Assembly: GCF_900964775.1 (NCBI RefSeq)
Contig: NC_041815.1
Location: forward strand, 15,217,489-15,281,488
Length of the DNA: 64,000 bases
Direction: 5' to 3'
Source of the DNA: Scleropages formosus
Taxonomy: Eukaryota > Chordata > Actinopteri > Osteoglossiformes > Osteoglossidae
The position numbers were made by a program, and so were the translations under genes. A model generated the notes under the pieces. That model was not told where the DNA came from and ran no database searches. It saw only the letters and a list, made by a program, of their open reading frames with translations. Of this stretch, positions 13,241-24,759 are shown in pieces. The first letter of the stretch is position 1. Every line of letters begins with the position of its first letter.

Positions 13241-13531
13241 TTTTTCTAGTAAAAGTTACCCAACTGTATAGATGGGCACACACACACACTGACTGAAACC
13301 ACTTGTCCTGAGCAGGGTCACACTGAGCCGGAGCCTAACTCAGCAACACAAGACTGGAAAGGGAGGGGACACATGCAGGACAGGACACCAGTCCACCGCA
13401 AGGCACCCCAAGCAGGACTCGAACCCCAGACCCACCTGAGAGCAGGCATAGACCAAACCTGCTGTGCCACCACATCCCCCTATAGATGAGTAAATCACTG
13501 TAATTTGTTTTAGAGGAAAGTGTCAGCTAAA
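13241..13531 (+). repeat. 'Type C' SINE interrupted by another SINE
   Basis: The left part (13241-13276) reads 'ctagtaaaagttacccaact' and the right part (13481-13531) continues with 'gagtaaatcactgtaa' and 'agaggaaagtgtcagctaa'. The pieces join into the usual type C order and are separated by a minus-strand type A SINE at 13277-13480. Confidence 0.75.
13277..13480 (-). repeat. 'Type A' TG-tailed SINE inserted in a type C SINE
   Basis: On the minus strand it has a tRNA-like head with B box 'ggttcgagtcctgct', then the body ending 'cctgctcaggacaagtggtt' and a (TG)n tail, seen here as CACACACA at 13277-13289. It is flanked by near-perfect 10-base target repeats, 'tatagatggg' at 13267-13276 and 'tatagatgag' at 13481-13490, which fixes its ends. 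Confidence 0.85.
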
Positions 13532-13949
13532 CATGTTTTATTTTCTGATTTACTTGTGGAAGCATCCCTGCATTCCTGTTTTTTCTGAAATAATTTCATG
13601 CTGAAGACTTATCTCTGTTGGTCATACTCATGTACAGGTCTAGTAATGGTGCTTAAAACATATTTTGTCAATGAAATTCTTTCCGTTATATTTCTTGACC
13701 AGCTGTAATTTACTAACAACTCTCATTAAGTGTCCTGAATTACATATTACCGTACATATTCGCTTGGTTTTTGGTTTGGGAAATTGCACTTGCAGTAGTT
13801 AACATAAACAGGAAAATACATTTAAGGTGATGTACAAAACAAATATTTAAAACCTAAATTAAAATGTTTTCAGTGATATTGTATAGTCATTCCTATGCCG
13901 AGAATGCGTATTGGTAAAGGTATTTGATTACACAGTCATCTTTCAGAAA

Positions 13950-13957
13950 GGTTTATT
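13950..13957 (-). terminator. psph: Possible psph polyadenylation signal
   Basis: TTTATT on plus (13952-13957) is AATAAA on the minus strand, about 400 bases beyond the psph stop codon. It is the clearest hexamer in that interval, but the region is AT-rich, so the match is weak evidence alone. Confidence 0.35.
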
Positions 13958-14355
13958 AGTGTTTCACCAGTACCAAAAATATTTTAAATCACTTAAAGAT
14001 GTTCTAGCTTATTATTTTCTCATAGTATAACATTAGTCCAAAGAAAACAAGAATAAATATTCCTTCACAAACATGTTAAGTGACCTAGTCAAGTACAAGA
14101 ATGGTCTGTGTGATTGCTCATTTTAGTCTCACATTTACACCATTACAATTAAACATTTATATATGAAAAATAATCAACTGGTAAGCTTTTTGATCTCTAT
14201 TACTGAGGAAATGTATTAACTGCTGCACCTTAACTGGTTGAACATCCTCTGATCTACAGTACAGATAATAATCAAAAAAGTATTTTGCATCAAAAAAAAT
14301 TAATAAAAGCACAGTGTCTTGTGTACATTATGTAACATAACACACATATCTCCTT

Positions 14356-16665
14356 TTAAATCTTCTCCAGTTCTTTAAGAAGCTCCCCAAAGCTTGTAAC
14401 AAACCACAAGCTCTTCTCCTTCACTTGCGGCCTGATGACATTTCCACCAAATCCAATGAAAGCATTCTGCAAACAATGACAATACAGCCCGAATACTAAA
14501 GATATGTTGGTTTATTAACAGATGTGAATGTACTAGTGGTGTTCACTTACTGCGGGAGGACAGGCTTCCATGTCTGTAGCACCATCTCCAATCATGACCA
14601 CTTTCTCAAAGCCATACATCTCCTTCAGCATGCTGATCACCTTGCCCTTACCACCAGACTCAGCAGTTGGTTGTGTCTCGTCAAAACCTGCATACTCTCC
14701 TGCATTAAAAGAAATATACACTTAACACATGGGTTTCCTTCTACATTCCAAAGACACAAATATCAACTACAGCAATGACTCTAAACAGCCTGTAGTGTGT
14801 ATATGTGAATGGATGAATGTGAGTCTGTGTGTGTGTGTGTATGTGTGAGTGAGTGAGAGAGAGAGGGATTGCCTTGTGATGGACTGGAATTTAATAAATA
14901 GTTTTTATTATTAAATTATTCTATTAATTAATTAATTAATTATTGGAGGTGCGGTGGCGCAATGGGTTGGACCGGGTTCTGCTCTCCAGTGGGTCTGGGG
15001 TTCGAGTCCCGCTTGGGATGCCTTGCGACGGACTGGCGTCCCGTCCTGGGTGTGTCCCCTCCCCCTCCGGCCTTACGCCCTGTGTTGTCGGGTTAGGCTC
15101 CGGTTCCCCGCGACCCCGTATGGGACAAGCGGTTCAGAAAATGTGTGTGTGTGTGTGTTAATTAATTATTATTTATTATAATTTATTATAATTTTGTACC
15201 CTTTCCTCAAGCCTTGTGCTCTGGGATAGACTCTGGATCACCATGACCCTGTGTTGGACAAGAGGTTACTGACAGTGTGTGAGTGTAAATGAGTGGTGAT
15301 ACACTAACAGGCCACACAGTGGCTATTTCTAGGAATTATTTAGTCTCTAACCCTAACTCAGATGTTGCACTCACCGTTGAAGTAAAACTTGAGACGATTG
15401 GCATAAACATGGTGGAGGGGGATGTTGAGCTGTGTGGCCACATGTTCCACAATGCAGCGAAAGCCACCAGAGATTAGAAAGACCTTCACTCCACGATGCT
15501 GCAGACGGTTCACCAGCTCCCTAAAAATCAAACAAGTTCAACCTTCTTAATTTAAAAACTATATTTGTTTAGATGTTACACCACATGAAGGTATTTTCTT
15601 TGTTCTCTCTGATAAAAATTAATACATCAATTGACGTCATACATACATACCAGTTGTATGACAGACTAAGTGAAACCCACTTTGACTTACTTAATACCTG
15701 GAGTCAGCTGAGGAGGGTGGTCTGTAATCAGCTTGTTCACTTGCTCCCGAGAGCATCGTATAATGGACAGGCGCTCAGTCAAAGCCGTTTTAAATGAGAC
15801 TGACCCACCCATTGCCTTGCGAGTCCTGAAATTACAAATACTGTCATCGATTAACTTGTTTTGAACAAAATACAACTGACAGCATCAATGATGAAAACCT
15901 AACGGGGAAGCAAGCAAAGTGGCGCTAAGAGCTGTTACTTTGGAATCTGAAGGTCCTGGACTGAATCCCACCTCCTGCCATAGTACACCCTGATCAGTGT
16001 ACTTACCGTAAATTGATACAATGAGAGTACCCTGCTTTACAAGTGTAAAGTGCAAATCACTGTAAACAGAGCAAAACCAAAATCATACGTCTGGACAAAA
16101 GCATCAGCTAAACAAATAAAAACAAATAAAGTGGCGCAAACACTGTAGCCCTACATTCCACATCATTTGCAACCGGTGCGTTTTAGAGTGAGTAGAACTT
16201 TGGTGGGTGGCTGCAAAAGTCTAAAAAACAGGCCTGCCGTGGTTCCGACCACGTGGGACCCAACACCATGGATGTGGGTTCCTTTCCCACGCCGCCAAAA
16301 ATCATACATCACAGGCCTTTGACGGAAAAAAAAACATTGTTACATGACCTAGATCAAAGGCAAGGTTGCAGTGCTTGAGTTGTGAAAGATTTAGGCGCAT
16401 TTAAAAATAAACAAACAAATAAATAAATAAATAAAATAACATAAAATGAACGAATGAATGAACGAAATCAGGTTTTTCCCGTTCCGCAGCGGGGGGAGCG
16501 CTGAGGCTGTGCGACAGAAGCGTACATTTCCGTGACCGCGTCGCCCACTCCGCAAAACTTGGCGAGCTCGTCGATGCCCTCCTCCCGGATCACGGTGCTG
16601 TCAACGTCGAAGCAGACGGCATCTGCGCCGCGGAACAACTCCTTGGTCTGCGCCAAAGTTGTCAT
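14356..16665 (-). CDS. psph: Phosphoserine phosphatase
   Basis: Cytosolic Mg-dependent phosphatase that removes phosphate from O-phosphoserine, the last step of serine synthesis. Five coding exons on the minus strand: 16665-16526, 15825-15691, 15520-15375, 14699-14551 and 14466-14356. They join in frame into 226 residues, against about 225 in human. All borders are GT-AG. The haloacid dehalogenase motif DVDST is at residues 20-24, with D20 the expected nucleophile and D22 the acid/base. SGGF follows in exon 3 and [13 protein letters not shown] in exon 4 supplies the Mg-binding aspartates. The start [11 protein letters not shown] was chosen because it aligns with the human start. Upstream in-frame ATGs lie across a probable 3' splice site at 16682, so a non-coding first exon is likely. 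The gene lies head to head with cct6a, 1.8 kb apart. Confidence 0.96.
14945..15158 (+). repeat. 'Type A' TG-tailed tRNA-derived SINE, full length
   Basis: Lies in psph intron 3. An A-box-like 'gcggtggcgcaatgggttgg' and a B-box 'ggttcgagtcccgc' mark a tRNA-derived pol III promoter. The body includes 'gacggactggcgtcccgtcc' and 'gggttaggctccggttcccc', ending in (TG)n. Perfect 12-base target repeats 'taattaattatt' flank it (14933-14944 and 15159-15170). Intact boxes and perfect flanks imply a young insertion. Confidence 0.9.
15909..16125 (+). repeat. 'Type C' SINE in psph intron 1
   Basis: Head 'caaagtggcgctaagagctg', then 'ggactgaatcccacctcctg', 'tacttaccgtaaattg' and tail 'ctggacaaaagcatcagcta'. 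It is a diverged copy with several small differences from the other type C elements. Confidence 0.75.
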
Positions 16666-17060
16666 GGTCCCGATCAGCCTCCTGGAAACTATTTTTGGAA
16701 GGAAAGAGCTTGACATCGGTTCAGCGTTCAAAGGCCCGATCGGCGATCTCTGCTCCCGACCCGCCGTGCCACACTTCGCCACAGCCAGGGTAACACGCGG
16801 AAATACTGTACATAATCATGTACACGTTCTGTGCAGCATGGCCCATGGCATGCCGGCGCGGCGCGGCGGTCGTAACTGCTCCCCCTCCCTCCCTTCCTTC
16901 TTTCGCGTAAATTTTAACGAAGACGAAGTTAACTAGGTCACGAGACGGGCACGCAAGTGGTCGAGGTTGCCAAGTAACGCACGGGCCGGGCACTGTGACT
17001 GTGTGTGTATGGTCCGTGGAAAGCGTGCCAGGGGAGTGTGGGCGCAAACTTCAAGAATTT
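16480..17060 (-). promoter_or_regulatory. psph: CpG-rich 5' region of psph
   Basis: The first coding exon and about 400 bases upstream are GC-rich with many CpGs, unlike the surrounding AT-rich DNA, which fits a CpG-island promoter. A 3' splice site (tttccag at 16682-16688 read on minus) just before the coding part of the exon implies a separate non-coding first exon in or beyond this patch. The exact transcription start is not visible. Confidence 0.5.
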
Positions 17061-18239
17061 CGAATTTAAGAACTTTTTTCCCCCCTTAAAATCCCACAGG
17101 GATAAAAGTCATTGCAAAACTACACTCTGCGCCGAAAAATCAGAGCAGCAGGGAATTAACCACGTCTTTTAATATTTACTACTCTGCCATCATCAATCAT
17201 ATAATGTTGTGCAGTGTGCAACAAGTTTTCTTTCGCTTGGGTCTTAATGCACGTATGAACTGCACTGAAGACCACTTACACCTGTAAAAGCAATAACTAA
17301 GTCTGACAGAACTCACTTTATCATGTGCGTTATTCATCTGGCTCAAGATTGCATCACCCGTCATGAAAAAAAGACACCTAGACATGGCATAAAGCAGCGA
17401 TGCCAGCGAAGGCGCACATTTACGAATTCGTGCAGCAATATGCTGTTGTTTACACCATAGTGCACAACACACACTATATGTCAGACGCGCAACACGCATT
17501 TTGTGCAACTAATAACCAACGTGCAAAATTAATGTCAGAGACAAGCCGCGCTGAACTCCTCTTGTAGTATTACCTTGAATTTGGAAAGTTCTTCCTTGCC
17601 AGCATGAAATTTAGATCTTGCAAGGCAGCTGGCACGCAACGAACAATTTTTTTTTTAAATTCTGAAGTTGAAAAATAGTCTTTTTATTATACATGCAGTC
17701 ACTCTTGCACGAGATCTTCTCGGTTACAGTTTCAGCTCATCGATCGCGGTTCATAAAGACGGACGCAGGGAACAGCTGAGCGAATGGAAACGCAGGCTGC
17801 CGAAAGACCGCCCTCCTCCGTCCCCGGCGCCACACACTGACCTAGGAACGGTTCCATTTACTCACTCAGCAATTAAGGGAGAATAAATGTTGAGATAATC
17901 CGATCCCAGATCGGTTTTTAAGACACTTCTCAGAAACTGTAGCAGAAATTCCCACCGTTTTGGGGGTGGGCATTTAAGAAGAAAACATTTATTTTAATAT
18001 TTCATACAGTAAATACAATAATATACCTATAAATAACATAAGCGGATATATCGCACCTGTCAATATTGCTGACAGAAAGAAAACTCATCACTGTGAAGGA
18101 CAGTAATTCAAACAACACTTCCTGACCGATGTCTCTCTTACCACTGCGTGTCGTTACGTGTCAACCACGCATCGACTATGAAGAGATTAATTCGAGGCAA
18201 ATGAATACAGATCTATGCACGACGTGTGCGTAAAATTGA
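17061..18239. other. Spacer between psph and cct6a
   Basis: About 1.2 kb of unique DNA between the two divergent genes, with no coding signal or recognised repeat. A psph 5' exon could lie here, for instance ending at the donor-like minus-strand GTAAGTGG at about 17275-17280, but this is only a possibility. Confidence 0.45.
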
Positions 18240-18469
18240 CGTTTTTTGCAACGTGATGACGTATGGGAGAAGTGAATGACAGTTTCCAATGGCCAATAAT
18301 CATCAACCGCGGATAGTCGGCTTTGCTGGATTGACCAATGAGAATCAGGAGGACGTACCCAGAAAAAGCGCCGCATGTGTTAGAGCAGAGTGTTCTAGAA
18401 ACCGGTGAGGGCCTGTTTCTCCAAGCTGTTCGTTTCGCCTCTCGCTTGGTTAGTGCACGTTTAATTACC
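18240..18469 (+). promoter_or_regulatory. cct6a: cct6a promoter and 5' UTR with CCAAT boxes and heat-shock element
   Basis: Within 230 bases of the start codon there are three CCAAT boxes (18286-18290, 18293-18297, 18335-18339), a CRE-like TGACGT (18257-18262) and the inverted heat-shock unit TTCTAGAA (18393-18400). CCT subunit genes are known targets of heat-shock factors. The paired TTC/GAA fits this, although a third canonical unit is not obvious. Confidence 0.6.
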
Positions 18470-21400
18470 ATGGCCGCTGTCAAAGCGCTCAATCCGAAAG
18501 CTGAGGTGGCTCGAGCACAGGCTGCTCTGGCCGTTAACATCAGCGCTGCTCGTGGACTTCAGGATGTGCTAAAGAGCAACCTGGGTCCGAAGGGAACCAT
18601 GAAAATGTGAGTATCAGTATGGCGCCCCAGTCTCGAGCATGAGGCGTCTTTGTTAGCTCTACGATCCTGGCCGGCTCACCTTCCGCTGCACTTCCTACAC
18701 TTTATTCCTAGTTGCTTGCATTTTCTCGGTATTGAACAATAGTCGCGTCGCTGGGTCTTCATTGTCCCTCTTGGTGGATAAAGAGGCTGAATTGCTAACT
18801 GACTTAGCAGCGCTCGGGCCTACTACGTGAACTGGCCATTCATTGACAGACTATGTGTGCGTTTTCGTGACTAATGCAGCTACACATGACGATACAGATA
18901 ATCATTAAACCATGATAGTGGATTCTTCAATTTTCCTTTCCTCTAAAACGTAGTTGTAAAACTTGCTTGAAATAACGGTGAGGGACTGAGGCGCGGCTCT
19001 GGAGGGTGGGGTGGGGTACTGTACACTACTGTACGACGGACACGTGGTTCACGTTTTATCATACTTTTGTAGCTAATTCTTCTGTCGACTTACTGTCATT
19101 AGTGAAAGTATTTACACTTTCAGTTCCTTGGTACCATGGACAGCAGGTGGTGTACTGTTTTGTGTTAGAGCTGTTGTCTCACCATCTCTCAGATCAGACT
19201 GGTGCTTCAGTATCCAATTCTGCTAAAATCACTTGACCGAGGAACTTGCATTGAGCTGATACAGTAACAGTACCAAGCTATATATAAATGGGTACATTTT
19301 TCAAAGCTGATTATTTCACATTAAGTTGCCTTGGAAAGGTATTAGATAAAGAAAGAACAGCAATAATAACACACAAGTCCCTGATTTTTGTGCATCATCA
19401 TCACTTTTGTCTCTAACTGGTTAAACTGCTCTGTTGTCTCAGGCTTGTGTCTGGTGCTGGAGACATAAAGCTCACCAAGGACGGCAATGTCTTGTTGCAT
19501 GAAATGGTAAGTAATTTTTTTTTCTTCCCTCTCTCTTCCTTTTTTCAATGGAGGTAGTAATAATGTTAAGATGGTGTCATGATTTGATGTCAGTTCTGTT
19601 TTGGTGTTTTTTTCTAAACTGTATTGTTTCTGCACAGGGAACACCCATGTGTGCTTTGTAGCTCCCTTGGTCATTGACCTGTGCCACAGAAATGTGTGGT
19701 CTGTACCTCTGCATTAGGAGAGCTGCTGTTTCTTCTACATGTATTCATCGGACCGCCACAATTTTCGTTTTTGAGTGTTTACTAATCATAAACATTCTCT
19801 GCTGTTATCAGTTTGACAGTATCCAGTTTCATTAAACTAATGCATTAAAGTAGTTTAATTGGATGCAGAAGATGACACAATACACTTGTACCTCAATATT
19901 GTAAGTCGCTTTTCAGAAACTCAGTTAAATGAATAAAATGTAAATGTCAGTTGAGAAACGGGATTTTGGTCGGAAGTCTATATAACTCAACTTGTTCACG
20001 GTCTACAAAAGCTGAGCAATTCAGCCCAACCCTTGATTTGTTCATACAGAAGGTTCCATTACAAACATCAGGTAAAGCAACAGTGAATTAAAAATGTTCC
20101 TTAAAACTTAATTTATTTTGTTTAGATTAAATTCATGCAATGCAGTGTCTCAGTATTCCTTCATACTGGAAACATCGGGTCTTAAACGGGGAACACTGTG
20201 GCCAAGACACCAATTCATGTCATTATCTTTTAATAACTTTTAGCAACATATAGTATGCTTTAAAATGACTGGAAATAAAAATATATGATCTCCACATCTT
20301 CCTCATCAGTGGGTTGTGTTCTGCTTTATACATGCAAGACTGTGTTGTGTTCCTCCCGCACTTCAGGTGGCACAGGAGCGTAAGGGAGGATTATGTGGGA
20401 ATGTAAGGTGTTTGACTTAAATACTAGCTTTGCATCTCATCTGACAGGAGAAAAGAAACAACCAATTCATCATATAAACACGTCTGTCAGCTTTGGGGCA
20501 TTTCCAATTTGTGTAATAATAGAGACGTACCTCTGCTCACTCGCTCTTTAGCTTCTGTAAAAGTTTCAAGTATAGCTATAATAAAGAATGAATGAAGATG
20601 AAAACTTGTCTTGCACAGCTCCACCTTCCCCAACCCACACACTTGTGAGCGTGTTTTGTTTCCAACTGATGGTAATAAACAGAAATGCAGGCCATTCTTT
20701 TCCTCTTCAACAGAAATTTTAAGCTAGCAAAGAAAATACCACTTAAACCAAAAAAGGGTATGTTTGAAAATTTGTAACTGACTTTCATAATGTTTAAAAT
20801 ATGAATCATATAAATAGAGGATAAGTCATTTCTTGTAATACATGTTTCTAGGATTTTGAAACACTGTTTGATTTTTCTTAGCAAATTCAGCATCCAACAG
20901 CCTCTTTGATCGCTAAAGTGGCTACAGCACAGGATGACATAACAGGCGATGGAACCACCTCCAATGTGCTTATAATTGGGGAGCTCCTTAAGCAGGCGGA
21001 CCTCTATGTTTCTGAGGTAAGGTCTTCTATGAAGATAGTACTGATCGATTATGATTCTCGCATTGTAATATATTATTACAGTATTGTTTCTCAAACTTGA
21101 AATTTTGCTTTTGTTTATAGAATAATTAACCCAGCCCTTTTGTGCTTAGGGTCTTCATCCAAGAATAATAGTTGAAGGATTTGAGGCAGCGAAAGAGAAG
21201 GCTTTGGAAGTGCTGGAGAATGTGAAAGTGACTAAAGAGATGGACAGAGAGATGCTTGTCAATGTGGCCCGGACATCCCTGAGAACCAAGGTCCACACAG
21301 AGCTGGCTGACCTCCTGACTGAGGTGAGGCTGATATGGGTGCCTTTGGTGACCGTACCTGGTGTGTGCACTGTTAAAGGACACACGTTAGGAGATTGTGC

Positions 21401-24400
21401 CTAATGAAGATGTGTATATGTTTGCCATTTTTTGTATGAGAGTGATTGATATGATTCTTATACTGTACTGCAAAGAAATGGCAGTTTGTGCAGATATGGT
21501 TGTGATACCAAAGATGATACTGGGTGTAACCTTGCCTTTGCTTCTTTTTAGGCCGTGGTCGATGCTGTTCTTGCAATTCGGAAACCAGATGAACCCATTG
21601 ATCTTTTCATGATCGAAATAATGGAAATGAAACACAAAACAGAAAGTGATACAACGTAAGTTATGATATTGCGATGTCTTCCAGATGCCACAGAATACTT
21701 AACTGTACAACATTTTGTAACATTCTAATCGTAAAAAATCTCCCTGTTGTCTTGCAGGTTGATAAAAGGCTTGGTACTGGACCATGGTGCCCGCCATCCT
21801 GATATGAAAAAGCGAGTTGAGGATGCTTATGTGCTAACTTGCAACGTTTCCTTGGAATATGAAAAGACGTATGTATATATAAATTAGTATTTAGGGTTTG
21901 GTACAACTGTTGAAAGTTTTATTTAGAAGTGTTACCAGTGAAGGTCTGAATTGATCATGTTATGAAAAGTTGCCCCAAGCTTTTTTTTTTATTTTATTTT
22001 ATTTTAAATCGTAGAGAATAGCTTGAACTGTGCTCAGATTACCACTTTAATTTCAGGGAAGTCAACTCTGGCTTTTTCTACAAGAGTGCTGATGAAAGGG
22101 AGAAACTGGTGAAAGCTGAGAGGAAATTCATTGAAGAGCGTGTTAATAAGATTATTGAGTTGAAGAAAAAAGTCTGTGAAGATGGTACCAAAGGGTTTGT
22201 TGTCATCAATCAGAAGGTATTTGTTCTTGAAAGTACAATTTATTTTGTGTTATAGCAGCATCATGTTTTATATGAAATGCACAAATTACTGGCAATAACA
22301 TTTTTAGGCACAAAATGGTAATGGTAATAGTCTGTTCTATTTGTGCCACTCATCTCGTGTAATACTCATCTCATCTAACTGTGCACAGGGAACACCCATG
22401 TGTGCTTTGTAGCTCCCTTGGTTATTGACCTGTGCCACAGGAAAGTGTGGTCTGTACCTCTGCATTAGGAGAGCTGTTGTTTCTTCTACATGTATTCAGC
22501 GGACCAGTACAATTTGTCTGCGTGCATTTTAAAGATGAAATCATCCACTTCGCAGAATTAAAGGTTTACTTGTCTTGGCCAGGGCATTGATCCGTTCTCC
22601 CTGGACGCTCTGGCAAAAGAGGGTATTGTGGCTCTCCGCAGAGCTAAGAGAAGAAACATGGAAAGGTAGAGTATGGATGATTTTTGTTAGTAGAGTGCTT
22701 ACATCTTATTAGGCCAAAAGATGGAGCTTAGATTAAGAAGTTGGATCAAAAGGCCTCTTCTACCCCTTTAACATTTGGAATGTGTGAAATTGGTTAGGAA
22801 TTGTAATTTTGTGATAGACCCCTTCTGGCCCGTTCCTCTTTGGCTAGGAGTTCCAGGATCCACATATGCATGGAACCCAAAGAAACATGTGATTTTTTTT
22901 TTTTATTATTATTATAAAGGATGTCACAGGCATGGCTGAATTCTGCATTGCTTCTGTCAGTAGTATGTGCAGTCAGACACCATGCAATATTATCTTTCAC
23001 TCATGCTGTGTAACTGGTGGTGAGAGCTCAACATCTCACCTACCATAAAGATGAGTGAGTACAACACACATCCAGTGGAAAGGCTGAGCAAACTGACTGT
23101 CCACAATACACCAAACAGAGCTGCATCTGTTGTTTTGTTCCAGACTCACTCTGGCTTGTGGAGGTATTGCCATGAACTCTGTAGACGACCTTACACCAGA
23201 ATGCTTGGGACATGCCGGTCTTGTATACGAGTACACACTTGTAAGTACACCAATGTCCTGAAATACAGTGTGGTATACTGAAAGAATTAGCTGGTTTATT
23301 CTTCACTATGCTAGTTTATATTAATGGTATGGTCAACATAAGATGCCTTGCATAAGGGCACTGAGTAAAATGTTTTAGGTGGTTTTGGGTGGAACAGGAA
23401 TTTCATGCGTTACTGTATAGAGACAAGTGTTTTGAACTGTCTTGGATGGACCCCTAGTTTCATAACACTACTGCTTACCTTCATTTAACTCATGGATTGT
23501 GTCATGTGGTACAGGGGGAAGAGAAGTACACCTTCATTGAGAAGTGCAGCAACCCTCGGTCGGTGACACTGCTGGTGAAGGGGCCCAACAAGCACACTCT
23601 CACACAGATCAAGGATGCAGTGAGGGATGGTTTGCGGGCTGTCAAGAATGCTATTGAGGATGGTATGTCCCCCTCACTCTCATGCACAAACATTATCAAC
23701 TTAAGCTTGCTCAGATTACTAAAAATGTAATTGAAGTCATTTATTTAGCAACTGTAGTATTTCTTTAGATGGTAACATACAATGCGCAAGTTGTCCTCTT
23801 TCTTTCACGTGTGATTTTGTGACACTACGGTTTTGTTTCCTCCATAGGCAGTGTCGTTTCAGGAGCTGGGGCCTTTGAAGTAGCAGTGGCAGATGCTTTG
23901 GTGAAACACAAGCCCAATGTGAAGGGACGTGCGCAGCTTGGAGTGCAGGCCTTTGCTGATGCTTTGCTGGTCATTCCTAAGGTAAAATTTATCATTATTA
24001 AATTAAATTAAATTTCTCTTCACCTACGGAAGGGCTGTAACAGTCTTTCTGCTATATAGGTTCTGGCACAAAACTCTGGATACGATCCCCAAGAGACACT
24101 TGTGAAACTTCAGACAGAATATAAAGAGTCAGGACAGCTCATTGGTGTGGACCTCAACACAGGTGAAGCTCAAACTTTAAAGTGGGATGCAGGACTGAGT
24201 TTGCCAAGCCTCAAATCCAATGTATTAAATTTATTCTGATTTCAATTTTTCAAAGGTGAACCAATGGTGGCAGGAGAGGCAGGCGTGTGGGACAACTATA
24301 GTGTAAAGAAACAGCTCTTGCATTCATGGTAAGACAAAAATATTGTGACAATTATAAAATGAATAGCCCAAACACCTTCCTGAGGAAAGCAGTGTGTGAC

Positions 24401-24498
24401 CTGTGTGGGGCACCTCTTTCCACAGCACTGTCATCGCAAGCAATATTCTTTTGGTGGATGAGATCATGAGAGCTGGCATGTCATCACTGAAGGGCTAA
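18470..24498 (+). CDS. cct6a: T-complex protein 1 subunit zeta (chaperonin TRiC/CCT)
   Basis: One of eight subunits of the cytosolic ATP-driven folding chamber for actin, tubulin and other proteins. Fourteen coding exons: 18470-18606, 19443-19506, 20882-21016, 21150-21323, 21552-21655, 21758-21868, 22057-22216, 22583-22665, 23144-23240, 23515-23662, 23848-23981, 24060-24162, 24256-24328, 24426-24498. They join in frame into 531 residues, the human length. Key group II chaperonin motifs are intact: [10 protein letters not shown] at 37-46, GDGTTS at 89-94 (ATP and Mg binding), the [11 protein letters not shown] apical segment, and the C-terminal [15 protein letters not shown]. The sequence follows human CCT6A nearly residue for residue, including the end [10 protein letters not shown]. 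The start sits in a good Kozak context (accATGg). Introns 2 and 7 carry H/ACA snoRNAs. Confidence 0.98.
19629..19742 (+). ncRNA. H/ACA snoRNA, SNORA15-like, copy 1
   Basis: Lies in cct6a intron 2. The 5' hairpin closes with gcacagg (19632-19638) against cctgtgc, followed by H box ACAGAA (19686-19691), a second hairpin region, and ACA (19737-19739) three bases before the inferred 3' end. Human CCT6A hosts SNORA15, a pseudouridylation guide, so host and structure agree. I am matching family and host from memory, not by alignment. The 5' end is approximate. Confidence 0.75.
19870..19950 (+). repeat. SINE tail fragment in cct6a intron 2
   Basis: Contains 'aatattgtaagtcgcttttc' and 'gttaaatgaataaaatgtaa', the 3' end of the type C SINE. 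No head is visible. Confidence 0.6.
22379..22503 (+). ncRNA. H/ACA snoRNA, SNORA15-like, copy 2
   Basis: Lies in cct6a intron 7. It is near-identical to the copy in intron 2 across about 115 bases. The same closing stem gcacagg (from 22382), an H box that changes to ACAGGA (22437-22442, still ANANNA) and ACA at 22498-22500 are present. The box changes keep the consensus, which suggests both copies are functional. Confidence 0.75.
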
Positions 24499-24725
24499 GG
24501 CCACACAGCCTGATGGAGGTAGTTTGACCGAAAGCATCCACTTCCAGCACTTTGGATGTCTTCAGTGGGAAGAGGGATTGGTTGAACTCAGTTGCAGTCC
24601 TGGTGGTATCCTGTATCAGTAAAAATCTGTTTTTCCCCTCTTGGAAGTGGTTTGTCCTCTAACCACAAAGTGAGACTTGTCTATGGCACTGAAGTGTACA
24701 GAACAGTTTTCCCTTCTTTATACCC

Positions 24726-24731
24726 AATAAA
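24726..24731 (+). terminator. cct6a: cct6a polyadenylation signal
   Basis: AATAAA 228 bases after the stop codon, followed within 25 bases by TG-rich sequence (ttgtgtttatagtttgg). Good position and context for the cct6a 3' end. Confidence 0.8.
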
Positions 24732-24759
24732 GCTTAGTTTTGCCCTGGAATTGTGTTTA

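Noticed and set aside
14945-15020. Possible tRNA gene
   Set aside because: Box A and B are present, but the sequence lacks a cloverleaf and is followed by the SINE body and target repeats, so it is a SINE head.
20576-21094. 172-codon frame on the minus strand
   Set aside because: It lies opposite cct6a exon 3 and its flanking introns; the plus-strand exon is certain and the minus peptide has no recognisable feature.
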